64,000 bases of DNA. Source: Tubulanus polymorphus. Its lineage: Eukaryota; Nemertea; Palaeonemertea; Tubulaniformes; Tubulanidae. The translations under genes and the position numbers were made by a program. The stretch lies in contig NC_134032.1 of the NCBI RefSeq assembly GCF_964204645.1, positions 6,629,175 through 6,693,174 on the forward strand, written 5' to 3'. The notes beneath the pieces are model-generated. The model ran no database searches, was not told the origin of the DNA, and worked only from the letters and a program-made list of their open reading frames with translations. Positions 42,981 to 53,139 of this stretch are shown piece after piece. Numbering within the stretch: position 1 is the stretch's first letter; each line of letters starts with the position of its first letter.

Positions 42981-45335
42981 TGCTATTAAACCATGGACTC
43001 TTAAACGAATGAAATTATATTTATATAGCTAATCCGGTCCACGATGGCATTAAATATGATTCATTCTAAATTTGTCTGATTATGACCGGTTTGTTTCCTT
43101 TGTATTATGTACGAGTCAGATTTTAACCTTGAATTGTGGAACTGGACCGCGTTTGTTGACTAAACCATTGTTTCAACCAACTTTTGGACAACTGACCAGT
43201 TGTGTAGTTCATTGTTATCGCAACAAATTCAATATATATGTATAACTGTTATCGCAATATTAACTGTTAATGCATGCATAAATTCTATAGTAAAATCTAA
43301 AGATGAGTAGAAGTCTTTTATGATGCCACTTTATTGGGACGAATGAAAAACAGCGTTAAAACGAATTTGGCAGCGTTATAAAGAATGGTACATGTATTTC
43401 CATTGAATAATTTAAGTTAGATTGAGCACATTTGTTTTCTGAGCAATTTTGGCGTTAAGTAAGCAGTGACATTGTGAAGGATGGCGTTATAAAGGACTTT
43501 GAATATAATTTTGTATACATTTTATATACTTTGATAGTTAATGTTATTATGCAAACTTTATCAGAAAAATACTGTAAACGTCGCCTAACTCGGACAAACT
43601 GGGACCAGCAAATCGTTCTGAGGTAAACTTAGTCTGAGTTAGAGGATTAGAAAATATATTAGGAAGTCAGAAAATCATATCGTTTTTGTTGACGTTAGTC
43701 TAGAGTCCGATGAGTTGGTCAGGCTCAGGTTAGGCGAGGTTTCTGTCTAGCGAATTGTTAATGGGGAAATTTTGATATTCAAATATTTTTATATTAACTG
43801 ATTCATGCGATGGTTTTCTGATTATTATATTCTTTGATTAAATTTATCATTATTATTATTATTATTATTATATCATATATATTTTGTTGTGTTTGTGTTG
43901 TTTGGTTATCGATGAAATCGTGCCCGAGCCAGCTTTTAGCGCGGGACAAATGATTGTGTTTGAATTGCAACTGCTTCCGGAAATGACTCGCTTCGTTTGT
44001 TTAAGCATTGTTCAGTATCAAGTGAGTGATTTACGCGTGAATGCGCTCTCTAATTAGGCACGGGCCAAATTTAACTCGGGCCTGATCCGGGCCGGGGCTA
44101 AACCGTCTCCGTGTGATCGTGGCTCGTTCGTCGGACGTATTACGGAGGAGTTCGTCCCTGAACATTTAATGATAGTTAATTGTTCTCGGACAATACGATT
44201 CAAATGTCAGCGACGTGCTCTAGACCGGTTTCAACCAGTTTCTATATCGCTGAGATATGCAGATTTCGTACCATTCAGCCAATCACCGACGAGTATGACA
44301 AATTCCGCGTCCAATCACTGAAAGTATTCTCGGTAGGTGGACCTGGTGTTGGCAACGCCGACGCGTCATGAAATATAGTTCAATTCATTAACGAATCACC
44401 TATCTTATCTCTGATATACTTTATGCTGTGGATAATGGATTGGTTTCAAAAAGACCCGCAGTTTATTCCCCGAAAGCACGAGGGAGCGAGGGATTTTCGT
44501 CAAGATGTCTGTTGAGATGATTGTCGGTTCAATTATCATTTAAAAGTCTTTGAAATTGATGCACATTGGTCTGTCGATCTTTTTATGAACTATGACCAGC
44601 CACATCCTCACTCTAAAGTTTAAGGTAAAACAAATCGATCTGATGTATTTGTTCCTGCCTACCACTGTCTGAGGCTCCAGTCTCACCGTGGCCGGGGCAC
44701 TAGGTGAATAGATTTGCATTTATCAAAAGAGTAGTATGAACAATGTAATATTGGACCTCGAGAGCACAGGACCTTTGGTCCTCTAGTTTTATTTTCATTG
44801 GTTTCCACGCGCTGCGACGGATCATTCTTTGTTATCCAGGCTTTATTCCCATTATTGCAACGATAAATCGTACCGTTTCATCCTAGACGCTCCGCTCATT
44901 TTGAGACGAAAATTCCAACTTTTTTTAAGCGAGCTAGGTCTGTACATAGGTGTTAATATATACAATCTTTGCGCCTTTTTGCAGTAGTAGGAATCCAGCT
45001 GACTTAAGCGCCCGTAGGCATATGACTGATTGATTTTATCCGGTTCTGGCGCTACCCAGCATTTCGATAATTATTCAGCATTCGATCAAACCCGAAGAGA
45101 TAAGATGCTTAAGAACTTTGACTTTTTGACGTCTAGCGACGCAGTACTTTGACAGATTGGCCGACGGATGCTGCCCCACGGCGACTGAAATGTCGAAACA
45201 AAGCAAAATCGTTTCAACTATCAGTATGGATTTCGACGGAGTTATCAATAGGGCATACATATCCGTTTCCCTTTCATCCGCAAGGAGAATCGCCTCTGAC
45301 GGGGTTCCCTTATCGTTTAGATCTAAGCTGCCAAC
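42980..45335. other. Intergenic DNA with one dispersed repeat
   Basis: It contains an ATT microsatellite (43850-43875) and the repeat copy at 43925-44060. Two CCAATCAC motifs occur at 44279 and 44312. A 63-codon plus frame near 44180-44371 has no recognisable motif and is probably chance. No gene is supported. Confidence 0.55.
43925..44060 (+). repeat. Dispersed repeat, relative at 16370-16500
   Basis: GGGACAAATGATTGTG, TGAATTGCAACTGCTTCCGG and AATGACTCGCTTCG match the inverse of 16370-16460. It is followed by GGGCC-rich text (GGGCCTGATCCGGGCCGGGG), as in the other copy. Confidence 0.65.
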
Positions 45336-45340
45336 GTAGC

Positions 45341-45348
45341 TATAAATA
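45341..45348 (+). promoter_or_regulatory. TATA box of the cyclic-peptide precursor gene
   Basis: TATAAATA, with the likely start about 30 bp downstream (around ATTATCAACTAACC, 45369-45382) and a first exon ending at a strong donor (AA|GTAAGT) at 45442. Position and spacing to the peptide gene make the assignment reasonable. Confidence 0.65.
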
Positions 45349-45421
45349 CACGCCACGTCGCTGAAACATTATCAACTAACCAACACTAACAAACACTTGT
45401 TCATTTGCTTGCTTCGGATTC

Positions 45422-48400
45422 ATGCTTATACGTCCAAACAAAGTAAGTTTTAATATTTAGCTGCAGTGTATTATTTAAATGAACAGCGTATCTGGAGTAC
45501 GCGTAGTTTTTGTGTTAACAATATTTTTACAAGAACGGGCATACTTAATATGACGTTTAGAAAGGGCAACCATATACGGCGTATGCGGGCGCCCGGGAAT
45601 TTCCTATCAAAATGCTGCAACAAACCGCAATCTGTCGCTGATTCTTCATGCCAGCTTCTAACAGACAGCAGTGCCGGCCGCGAACCAGCCGCTTTTAAAA
45701 TGGTAGACTAGAGTAGGGGCCGATAAAATGATTATATATCTAATCTAGCTTATGTAATATTTTAGATGCATCACCGGCCATTCGTTATATTCATCGCGTT
45801 TATCGTCGCAATGGTGACGATCGTCAAATGCGACGGACAAGCTACGGGTAATTATGTATAGACAGGTTACACGCGTGGCGTCACAGTGCGTCATTGACTC
45901 TCAAACGCAACGATGTATAAAAAAACTATGAGTTAAGGCAAGTGGCGAACACAAGTTAAAAGAGTAAGACGGCCATTTGATTTCCTTCATGACGCATGTG
46001 TGAACAATACGAGTGAGATCCGTGAACACCTTTAAGAAACGTGTGGTTCGAATTATAGCCACAAAGGGGAAAAAGTCTAAAGGTGACATCTGTTGACCAA
46101 TTTCTTAAACTTCTATTCTGATATCTTTCTTCTAGATATAATTGCGGCCGCGATATTTCAAACGCATTCACCACAAACCCTAACTTCACATGCAGCGTTG
46201 AATTTCAGGCAAGGGTCATTCGATGCGTTTGGTTCATTCTAGTTTGAACTAAAATCTCGCAAACCGTCAAAGTTTCATTCTCTTCACGCGTTTTCTTTTT
46301 TTCATGATAAAAGCCGTCGCTTTCGTGAAAGAGACCCACAATATTGAAGATTTAACGCTCTTCGTTTTTTACCGAATCCTAACTCAAACGGACCGAAATC
46401 GTTAATACACGAAAATTATCATTTCTCTAGGAAATGAAGCCTTTGCTCGCACCGGGAGACATTCTAGCACAGACGGGGATAAGAGACCGAAGTCAATTCG
46501 TAAGAAACATTTTTTCATCCACATTAACATTTTGCATTTCTACTACTTTTGCTTATTGAGTAATATCTAAAGACAAACAATCATTCCACGTGTTCGACTT
46601 TATCCTACTCTAGCCATCTTCAAGAATACTGATGTTGTCCTCATTATAATCGTTGATGAAAAATGTATAGATCAGTAGTTAACTCGACATTCTCATAGCA
46701 ATTTAAATGTACATGTAGTTCTCACTATTAATGGTAGTGAACGCTACTCAGTTGTCTGCAAGATACACCACCATCAAAAGCTCGTACTATCGATAAAATC
46801 TATGTAAAGGCGAAACAAATTGGTACCTTTTTTAGCCCATTTGGGACTTAATTAAGTCCCAGTGGGCTATTGCGTTCACCTTTCGTCCGTCGTCCGTCCA
46901 TTCGTCCGTCCGTAGACGGAATCCAGTTATTTTGGGAAGTTTTGAACACGCTTCAAGGTAATGTCTTGATATTTGGTTTATACATCTACCCTAGACACAT
47001 CGTCAGCCCAAAAACTTGCCCTCTCAGATTTAAGATGGCCGACTGGCAGCCATTGTTGCAGCATTGGCAGCCAAAAATTCAACACTTTTTACACATTTTT
47101 GAAGTTTTCGAGGGAAGTTTTGAAGACGCTTTTATCAATTACCTTGTCTTTCGGATATATTTGTATCCCTCAAGGGCCCATCATTGGGTCGATCGGATTC
47201 AAGATGGCCATCCTTTGACCTTTTTGTGCCCAAAAATGTCGATTTTGGCCTGAGTTCCTATAATTTCCTAATGGTTTGCCATTTTTCATTGCATAAAATC
47301 GGTATTCTTTGAAAAAAATATTTTATACCTGAGACAGGTATTTTTGATCAGCCAATTATGACGCAATTGGAGGCCATCTTGGTGTCATCAGTACTCATTC
47401 GTAGTAGGAAAAAAGTATTTCCAAATAATATTGATACTTTAGCGTATTTTGTTACCAGAATCAATTGGAAAGTTGTAGCTCATAACGTGTTCTATGATTG
47501 TGGTGAGTTTCAAGGTCATGAGATTTTGTATATGGCCACCAGGGGGCATTGAAAAATGCAATAACTTAGTATTTCTATATTATATTGGTGCCTATGCATA
47601 TTTTGTTACCACAATCGATTAAAAAGTTGTAGCTCATGACATGCTCAATGATTATGGTGAGTTTCAACGTCACTAGTTATTCTATATAGCCACCAGGGGC
47701 GTTTAATAGTAGAATAGCTTAGTATTTCCTTATTATATTGGTACCTAGACATGTTTTGTTACCATGATCAATTGCAAAGTTGTAGCTCATAACATGTTCT
47801 ATGAATCAAGTGATTTAAAAGGTCATTGGGCTTTGCATATGGTCACCAGGGCCGTTGAATACTAGAATAATATTTCCATATTATATTGGTAACTAGGCAT
47901 AGTCTGTTACCGTAATCAATTACAAAATCGTAGCTGCTGACATGTTCTATGATTGTGGTGAGTTTCAAGGTCATTGGTTTTATATATGGCCACCATGGGG
48001 CGTTGAACTATTCAATAACCTAGTATTTCCATATATTCGTACCTATCAATTAGAAACCACTATCAATTGGAAAGTTCTAGCTCATGACACGGTCTATAAT
48101 TGTGGTGAGATTCAAGGTCATTGGTTTTTGTATATGGCCACCAGGGGGCGTTGAACAATACAATAACAAGGTATTCCCTTATTATATTGGCACCTAGTTA
48201 TATTTTGTTACCATGATCAATTGAAACGCTGTAGCTCATGACATGTTCTATGATTATGGTTAGTTTCAAAGTCATTGGGCTTTGCATATGGTCACCAGGG
48301 GGCGTTGTACAGTAGAATAACTTAGTATTTCCATATTATAGTGGTAACTTGGCATATTTTGTTACCAAAATCAATTTCAAAATCGTAGCTGCTGACATGT

Positions 48401-49219
48401 TCTATAATTGTGGTGAGTTTCAAGGTCATTGAATTTTTTCAAGTTCATTGGATGGGGGTGTTGAATATAGAAATTGTTAGATTGTTGAGCATTTGAAACC
48501 ACTTCCAAGTGGGCATGGTGTCCCTGGACCCCTAGTTCTATTTTCTGCTGACCTTAAAAGTTGACGCATCTGCCTCTCTACCCTAGTGCAACTTCAAAAA
48601 TCATGTTTAACGTAACAGACTCGGCATTTAGGAGCCATAAAAGACATCCACTCTGTAGGGGAGGGGGTTTAAGTTTTTTCGACTTTTGTTGACAAGGAGA
48701 GTTCCTGTGATATAGATGTCCATGTTGAAAGGGGGTCACTAGTTTAGGGACATCTTTTGTGGATAAAAGTTTAAAAGTAAAATCACTCAATCCTCATATG
48801 ACTAGTTCCTGGAACTTACCAGAAAAAGTTATAATTATGATACCAGATTTAGGAATAATTGTAAAAACGTTTCTAAAAGTAAAGTTTTTTTAATGCTGCA
48901 TCAAATCTTTATCAAGTGTGAAAATTAAGGTCCACTGTCCGTCGGACAAGGGGCAAGCTGGTATGGATTTTATGTGGACTGACATAGGAGGGGGTCAGAT
49001 ATTCCATATTTTGTGTGGACGTCTTTTAATGGACAGCCCCTTGTAGAAATGAACTGATTAGAAATTTACAAAAGTGACCCGATCGATTAGGGGAAATAAG
49101 GTATCATGTTTTAGGCTAACCTTCAAAGTACTATTTGCTTTCATTTTTCTGTTTTAATTGCAGAACGCCGAAATCCAGATAACAACTGCTACCGCTTCCG
49201 CTGCACTGGGAAGAAATAG
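45422..49219 (+). CDS. Secreted neuropeptide-like precursor, one amidated cyclic peptide
   Basis: Coding exons 45766-45847, 46431-46499 and 49164-49219 (stop TAG) join in phase to 68 codons. An upstream exon (about 45370-45442) may add an in-frame MLIRPNK. The product opens with a signal peptide (VIFIAFIVAMVTIV, likely cut near KCDGQA), then a spacer with a dibasic DKRPK site, then RR, NPDNNCYRFRCT, GKK and stop. Dibasic RR would release the peptide; GKK is the usual amidation-plus-basic end. Two cysteines four residues apart would close a six-membered ring, as in vasopressin-like or urotensin-like peptides, but I do not recognise this core. It would act after secretion, probably on a GPCR. 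All junctions carry GT-AG. AATAAA lies 61 bp after the stop. Confidence 0.72.
46835..48540 (+). repeat. Dispersed GGGACTT family, longest copy
   Basis: Head (AGCCCATTTGGGACTTAATT then AAGTCCCAGTGGGCTATTGC, a hairpin), first segment, then about six core units of 145-160 bp (GTTACC anchors near 47450, 47602, 47757, 47905, 48207 and 48363), then tail (CCAAGTGGGCATGGTGTCCC, ACCCCTAGTT). It fills most of the last intron of the cyclic-peptide gene in the same orientation. Confidence 0.85.
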
Positions 49220-49279
49220 TCTCTTATGGGTCTCCTTATTGCGCATATATAGATGCATGTACATCCCAATACAAACCTC

Positions 49280-49285
49280 AATAAA
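49280..49285 (+). terminator. Polyadenylation signal of the cyclic-peptide gene
   Basis: AATAAA in a short 3' UTR, 61 bp after the TAG stop at 49217-49219. Likely cleavage is within the next 30 bp. Confidence 0.65.
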
Positions 49286-49289
49286 TATT

Positions 49290-50399
49290 TCATCGTCTAC
49301 TGATTTTTCGATTTTGTTTTGAGATGTAAAAGACCGAGTAAAATTACGAGTCTGAAATTTTTGAGTTAATGATATATTTCAACTATATCCAGTAATACGC
49401 TATAGTCTCCGCTTGCGGGAGCAATAGATTTTCTCCGAAGTACGCAAATTCTGGGCAGTCCGAATAGGGATAGGTCACGTGATGAATTGTAGCAAGAAAA
49501 TTTGTTACATTTGTCAAGCGGGGCACGTCGCGTAATAATAATTCGAGGCAATCACGACTCCGTGGCAAAGCAGATTCCGGGAACGTGATAACCAGAGGTG
49601 ATCGACCTCGGGTAAACACAGTCTTCTCTATTCATCTTCGGAAATTCTGCCAAAATATCCCGAGACAAAAGGCCAGTAACAGCTGTATAAATTAAGAAAA
49701 CCGCGGATTCTATCAACATTCGTCCCTGCTTGTGTCAAACGTTCATTCAATAGATAATGTGCAAAAATAGACAAGTTAGATTTGTTATAGAACCAAATGA
49801 GCTTAATCTGATCTGAAGGTTGTTAGATTGGCATTAATACTAAAATGAGCTTGCACTGGTCTTGAATTGTCGTTCCGCTTTAGAATTAAGATGGAAACCG
49901 GTTTTAAATCTAAGCTATGAGACAATGTCCCAGATGCCGGAGGCTACCTGCCTGATCTGTGCACGCGTACCATTTGCACCTAATCTTGGATATCTTTCGA
50001 CGACTATGTACCAAAGACAAGGAACACTTATCGCAACACGACCAGATCGCAACATCATTTACTTAATTTACAGCTTATATACTTGCAAACATTCGCGGAC
50101 ATATATACATCTATATTCTTTTCGATGGCAACATTTCGAATCATTAAATCATTTGACCTGCCCATGCCACCCGTCGATGCAAGCGCTGCGCGACTCATGC
50201 AGGGAAAGAAAAGGAACGAAAACAAAACCAGCTACAAATGTATAAAGAAGAACATATGGCGCGATGAATGAATTGTTCGATCTAACAGTCTTTCGGTGAC
50301 GAAGTTCACCAGATGCCTTAAAAGTAGCTTATTCGCATTGGTTCCTTCATTCGACGAGGCCCGCTTCGCAATAAGAGGAATTTGGAGTATTCAACGAAA
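49290..50399. other. Intergenic stretch and putative upstream region of the next gene
   Basis: No supported coding sequence. TTATATAC (about 50073) and CTTAAAAGTAG (about 50317) are the only TATA-like words before the next gene's ATG at 50400. A 127-codon plus frame from 49862 has no motif and no splice context. Confidence 0.5.
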
Positions 50400-53136
50400 A
50401 TGAAGATGAAGTGGTTTTATTTAGCTGTCGTTGTTGTCGCTTGTTTGGTTTCAGTAGACGAAGTTCATTCTTTAGGATGCGAAACGAGAGAAGAGACCCT
50501 CGACGGTGTTCCGGTGAAATATAGGGTTCGTATGTTTTATTTATCACATATATATATCTATAAATGTATCATGTTTTTGTCAAATTATATTTTTCGAGCT
50601 ACATACTTCAATAACGGGAGAGCGAGAGCGATACATTGAATTCGGTAGCCCAATTTAAAGAAACCCAAGAGTCGCTTGATGGAAATTGTTTACACGAACT
50701 AGAACCGAAATTTCCAATTATATGTACTTCGATTTTTAAAAAAATCTCTAAATTCGACCGACCACATCCAACTCTATTTCTACTTCAATTACTGATTTCA
50801 ATGCTAAACCCCTCTCTGCTCCTGGCATGTGTGACTGATGGATTCGTCAAAATAAGTACAGGCATATGTATAAATCAAATTGAGGGATATCATCTGTAAC
50901 TCCTGTCGATCGAAACTAACGAAAAGAACGAAAACGATAAATGTCGCAAATACGACTTTTTATTCTGAGACTGAGACTTGGCACGACGTCGATCCGACAC
51001 GATCGAGTAACAACGTAGAACTGACGATTAACTACAGAAAAACCAATACAACACTTTACATCTCTTTACATACATACAAGAACTATAACAATAAAAAAAC
51101 AATAGATCGGTTTAATTGACCGAAACATTAGGGCCCTCGAACTTTAGACAGAGTTACACAACAAGGCAAAATAAGAGGAAAATGGCGCATAAAGCGTACC
51201 AGCAATTTCCGGTACAAAAATATAAAATTAACTACCAAATAAACCAGCTAGCCCCAACTTCTGTCCTTGCAAAACTGCTTCATCGATTCTCCATACGTAT
51301 GTCTTTATTGTAGGTATGCGGAGAGAATTGCCCGGTGTTTTCAAGTGAAAACGAACTTTGTACCCCTCATCATTACGAGGAAGACGGTAAAGAGTATTTC
51401 AAAGTAAACGAAGGTGCCGGCGAGCGAGTTTGTCAATGCCCTCAGAACTATATCTGTACGGTAGGTAGAAAGTATTAGTTCGTTAGATCATACACTATTG
51501 AAAGGACTGACGATGATCGCATCCTCCCCCAGCGCAGAGTTTCGAACCTGATGTGAAATTTGCCTCAGTGATTATACAACGCGCAATCTGATCGGTGCCG
51601 CAAGTTATCATAAAGGCTGGCTTGTGTCGACAAGCAACGCGACGCCTACCGACGCAACTGGGTTTATCGCCGATAAGCGGCAACTAGCGGCCTACGAGAG
51701 GCCGCCAGTTGCTGCTCTTTCGGTTCGACATAAGCCGGCTTGCGGCGGCAACTCGACGCCCACCGACTCGTCGCAAGCCGTATCCGGCTAGTTGCCCAAT
51801 TTCTACTCCGGCCTACGGTAGGCGGACAGTTGCTTTCGATCGCAACCGACATAAGCTCATCTACGTACGACGCTACGGAACTGAGCGCAGGAGTTCCAGC
51901 TGATAAGAGACCGCATATACATAGTACAAAAGTCAGGTAAAGCTACCTGCATGCGTACCCGGTCTAGTGTCCCGTGACTAAGTCTAGCGATACATCAGGT
52001 TCGAATCCCTACCGAGGGAGGATGCGATGAACCTCCTGAAGACTGATTCCTGATTTGAAATTTCGATCTGATAGTGACAATATTGACAAATTTGACTATG
52101 TATCTTAAGAAACATTCCTTTGTTTCCATTTCATCCTTTTTTCTCATACCGTAATCTATGAGGGCTAGATAAAAGATGCCTTGTTTCTCCCCTTCCCACT
52201 GAGGTTATCAGGCAGACAGGCTGGGCTGGTGTTCTATTATCATTATTTGTCATCAAAATTTGTTGGGATTCTGCCCCAGGCAGGCAGGATTTCATTTAGA
52301 ATTTTATCAAAAACAAATCAATAAGATTTTTGCTAAATAAAAAGAGATTGAAACTTCCAAATATGGATATAAAAAAGCATATAAACACCTACTGGCAGCA
52401 TATTAATCTTTTCAAGTGATATATATCACCATATTGCCGGTAGCAAATACAAGCGAGGACAGGGAGTTGGAGTCGGCGTCCCCGTTTGTTGATACACTGA
52501 TATACTCTGTGCATAAATAACAGGTAAAATGGTTCGACCTGTCAAAAGAACAACCAAACACTTAACTCCTTCCGTGACCCTAAGTGTGAGAATGAACTTC
52601 GTAATACACATGAAATATGTTACAGAAAACCATGGACTCTAAAACGATACTCTAAAACGTTGAGTCCTTGGGAAAACCAAGACAACAATTTTGATTTTTG
52701 AGGAATCCTAAACCATCAACGGCATTGAACCTTCAGCAGTAAGTTTCTCCTTACCGAGGATTCATTAGACTGCTTTGAAGGCGCGTGTCACTCCGTTGAA
52801 TTTCCCTCAAATTAAGTTCTATTTACGCCCGGCGGGCCGGAATTTAAAAGAGTCAATGAGCCTGAAACGGTTCTTTTTCAATGTGTGACTGTAATGGACA
52901 ACGTTTCAACATTCACATTCTCCCGCGGCGAGGATTCGAACCCGATTGCTTAGCGAGACTCTACCACAGGCCACTTTATATACAAGACCGTACTTCATTA
53001 CTTATATGAAATTTTTGAAAGTGCGCAAAATACATTTTCTATTTTACAGAGGCGGATTATAGAACTACAGGAGAAGTTCGTGTGTCATCCAGAGGCAGCA
53101 GCAGTTTACGAAGATAGAATGGCACTAGATGATTAA
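50400..53136 (+). CDS. Small secreted eight-cysteine protein, unrecognised
   Basis: Three exons fit in phase 0: 50400-50513, 51314-51460, 53050-53136 (TAA), about 115 aa. ATG 50400 is chosen because it directly precedes a signal peptide (MKMKWFYLAVVVVACLVSVD, cut near VHS-LG). The mature protein has eight cysteines: GCET, then VCGENCPVF, ELCTPHH, RVCQCPQNYIC, and KFVCHP in the last exon. An even number and regular spacing suggest four disulfides in a compact extracellular fold. The acidic C-terminal tail is EDRMALDD. The exon-1 donor is uncertain: CCG|GTGAAA (used here) or AGG|GTTCGT twelve bases later, which would add VKYR. Lies 1.2 kb downstream of the cyclic-peptide gene in the same direction. 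No family assigned. Confidence 0.66.
51515..52030. mobile_element. Foldback element with tRNA-like arms around a GC-rich core
   Basis: Left arm GATCGCATCCTCCCCCAG, TTTCGAACCTGATG (51516-51553) is the inverse of the right arm CATCAGGTTCGAATCCCTAC, CGAGGGAGGATGCGAT (51993-52028), which contains a Pol III B-box (GGTTCGAATCC). Between them is a GC-rich block (51600-51900) with repeated GCGACGCC(T/C)ACCGAC and GCGGCAACT phrases. A degraded relative is at 14395-14560. It sits in the second intron of the eight-cysteine gene. Confidence 0.65.
52921..52972 (-). repeat. tRNA-like (truncated tRNA or SINE head)
   Basis: On the minus strand GGCCTGTGGTAGAGTCTCGC (A-box-like TGTGGTAGAGT) is followed by AATCGGGTTCGAATCCTCGC (B-box GGTTCGAATCC). 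Only about 20 bases separate the boxes, against about 33 in a normal tRNA, and no complete acceptor or anticodon stem can be drawn. It is therefore a pseudogene or SINE promoter rather than a working tRNA. Confidence 0.55.
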
Positions 53137-53139
53137 AAA

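Noticed and set aside
44180-44371. 63-codon frame before the peptide gene
   Set aside because: No motif. The CCAAT-like words there could be regulatory but are not specific enough to annotate as a promoter.
49862-50245. 127-codon plus frame
   Set aside because: Composition is not protein-like, there is no good start, and the competing eight-cysteine gene begins just downstream.
52921-52972. Functional tRNA
   Set aside because: A- and B-boxes are too close together and a full cloverleaf cannot be drawn; annotated as tRNA-like only.
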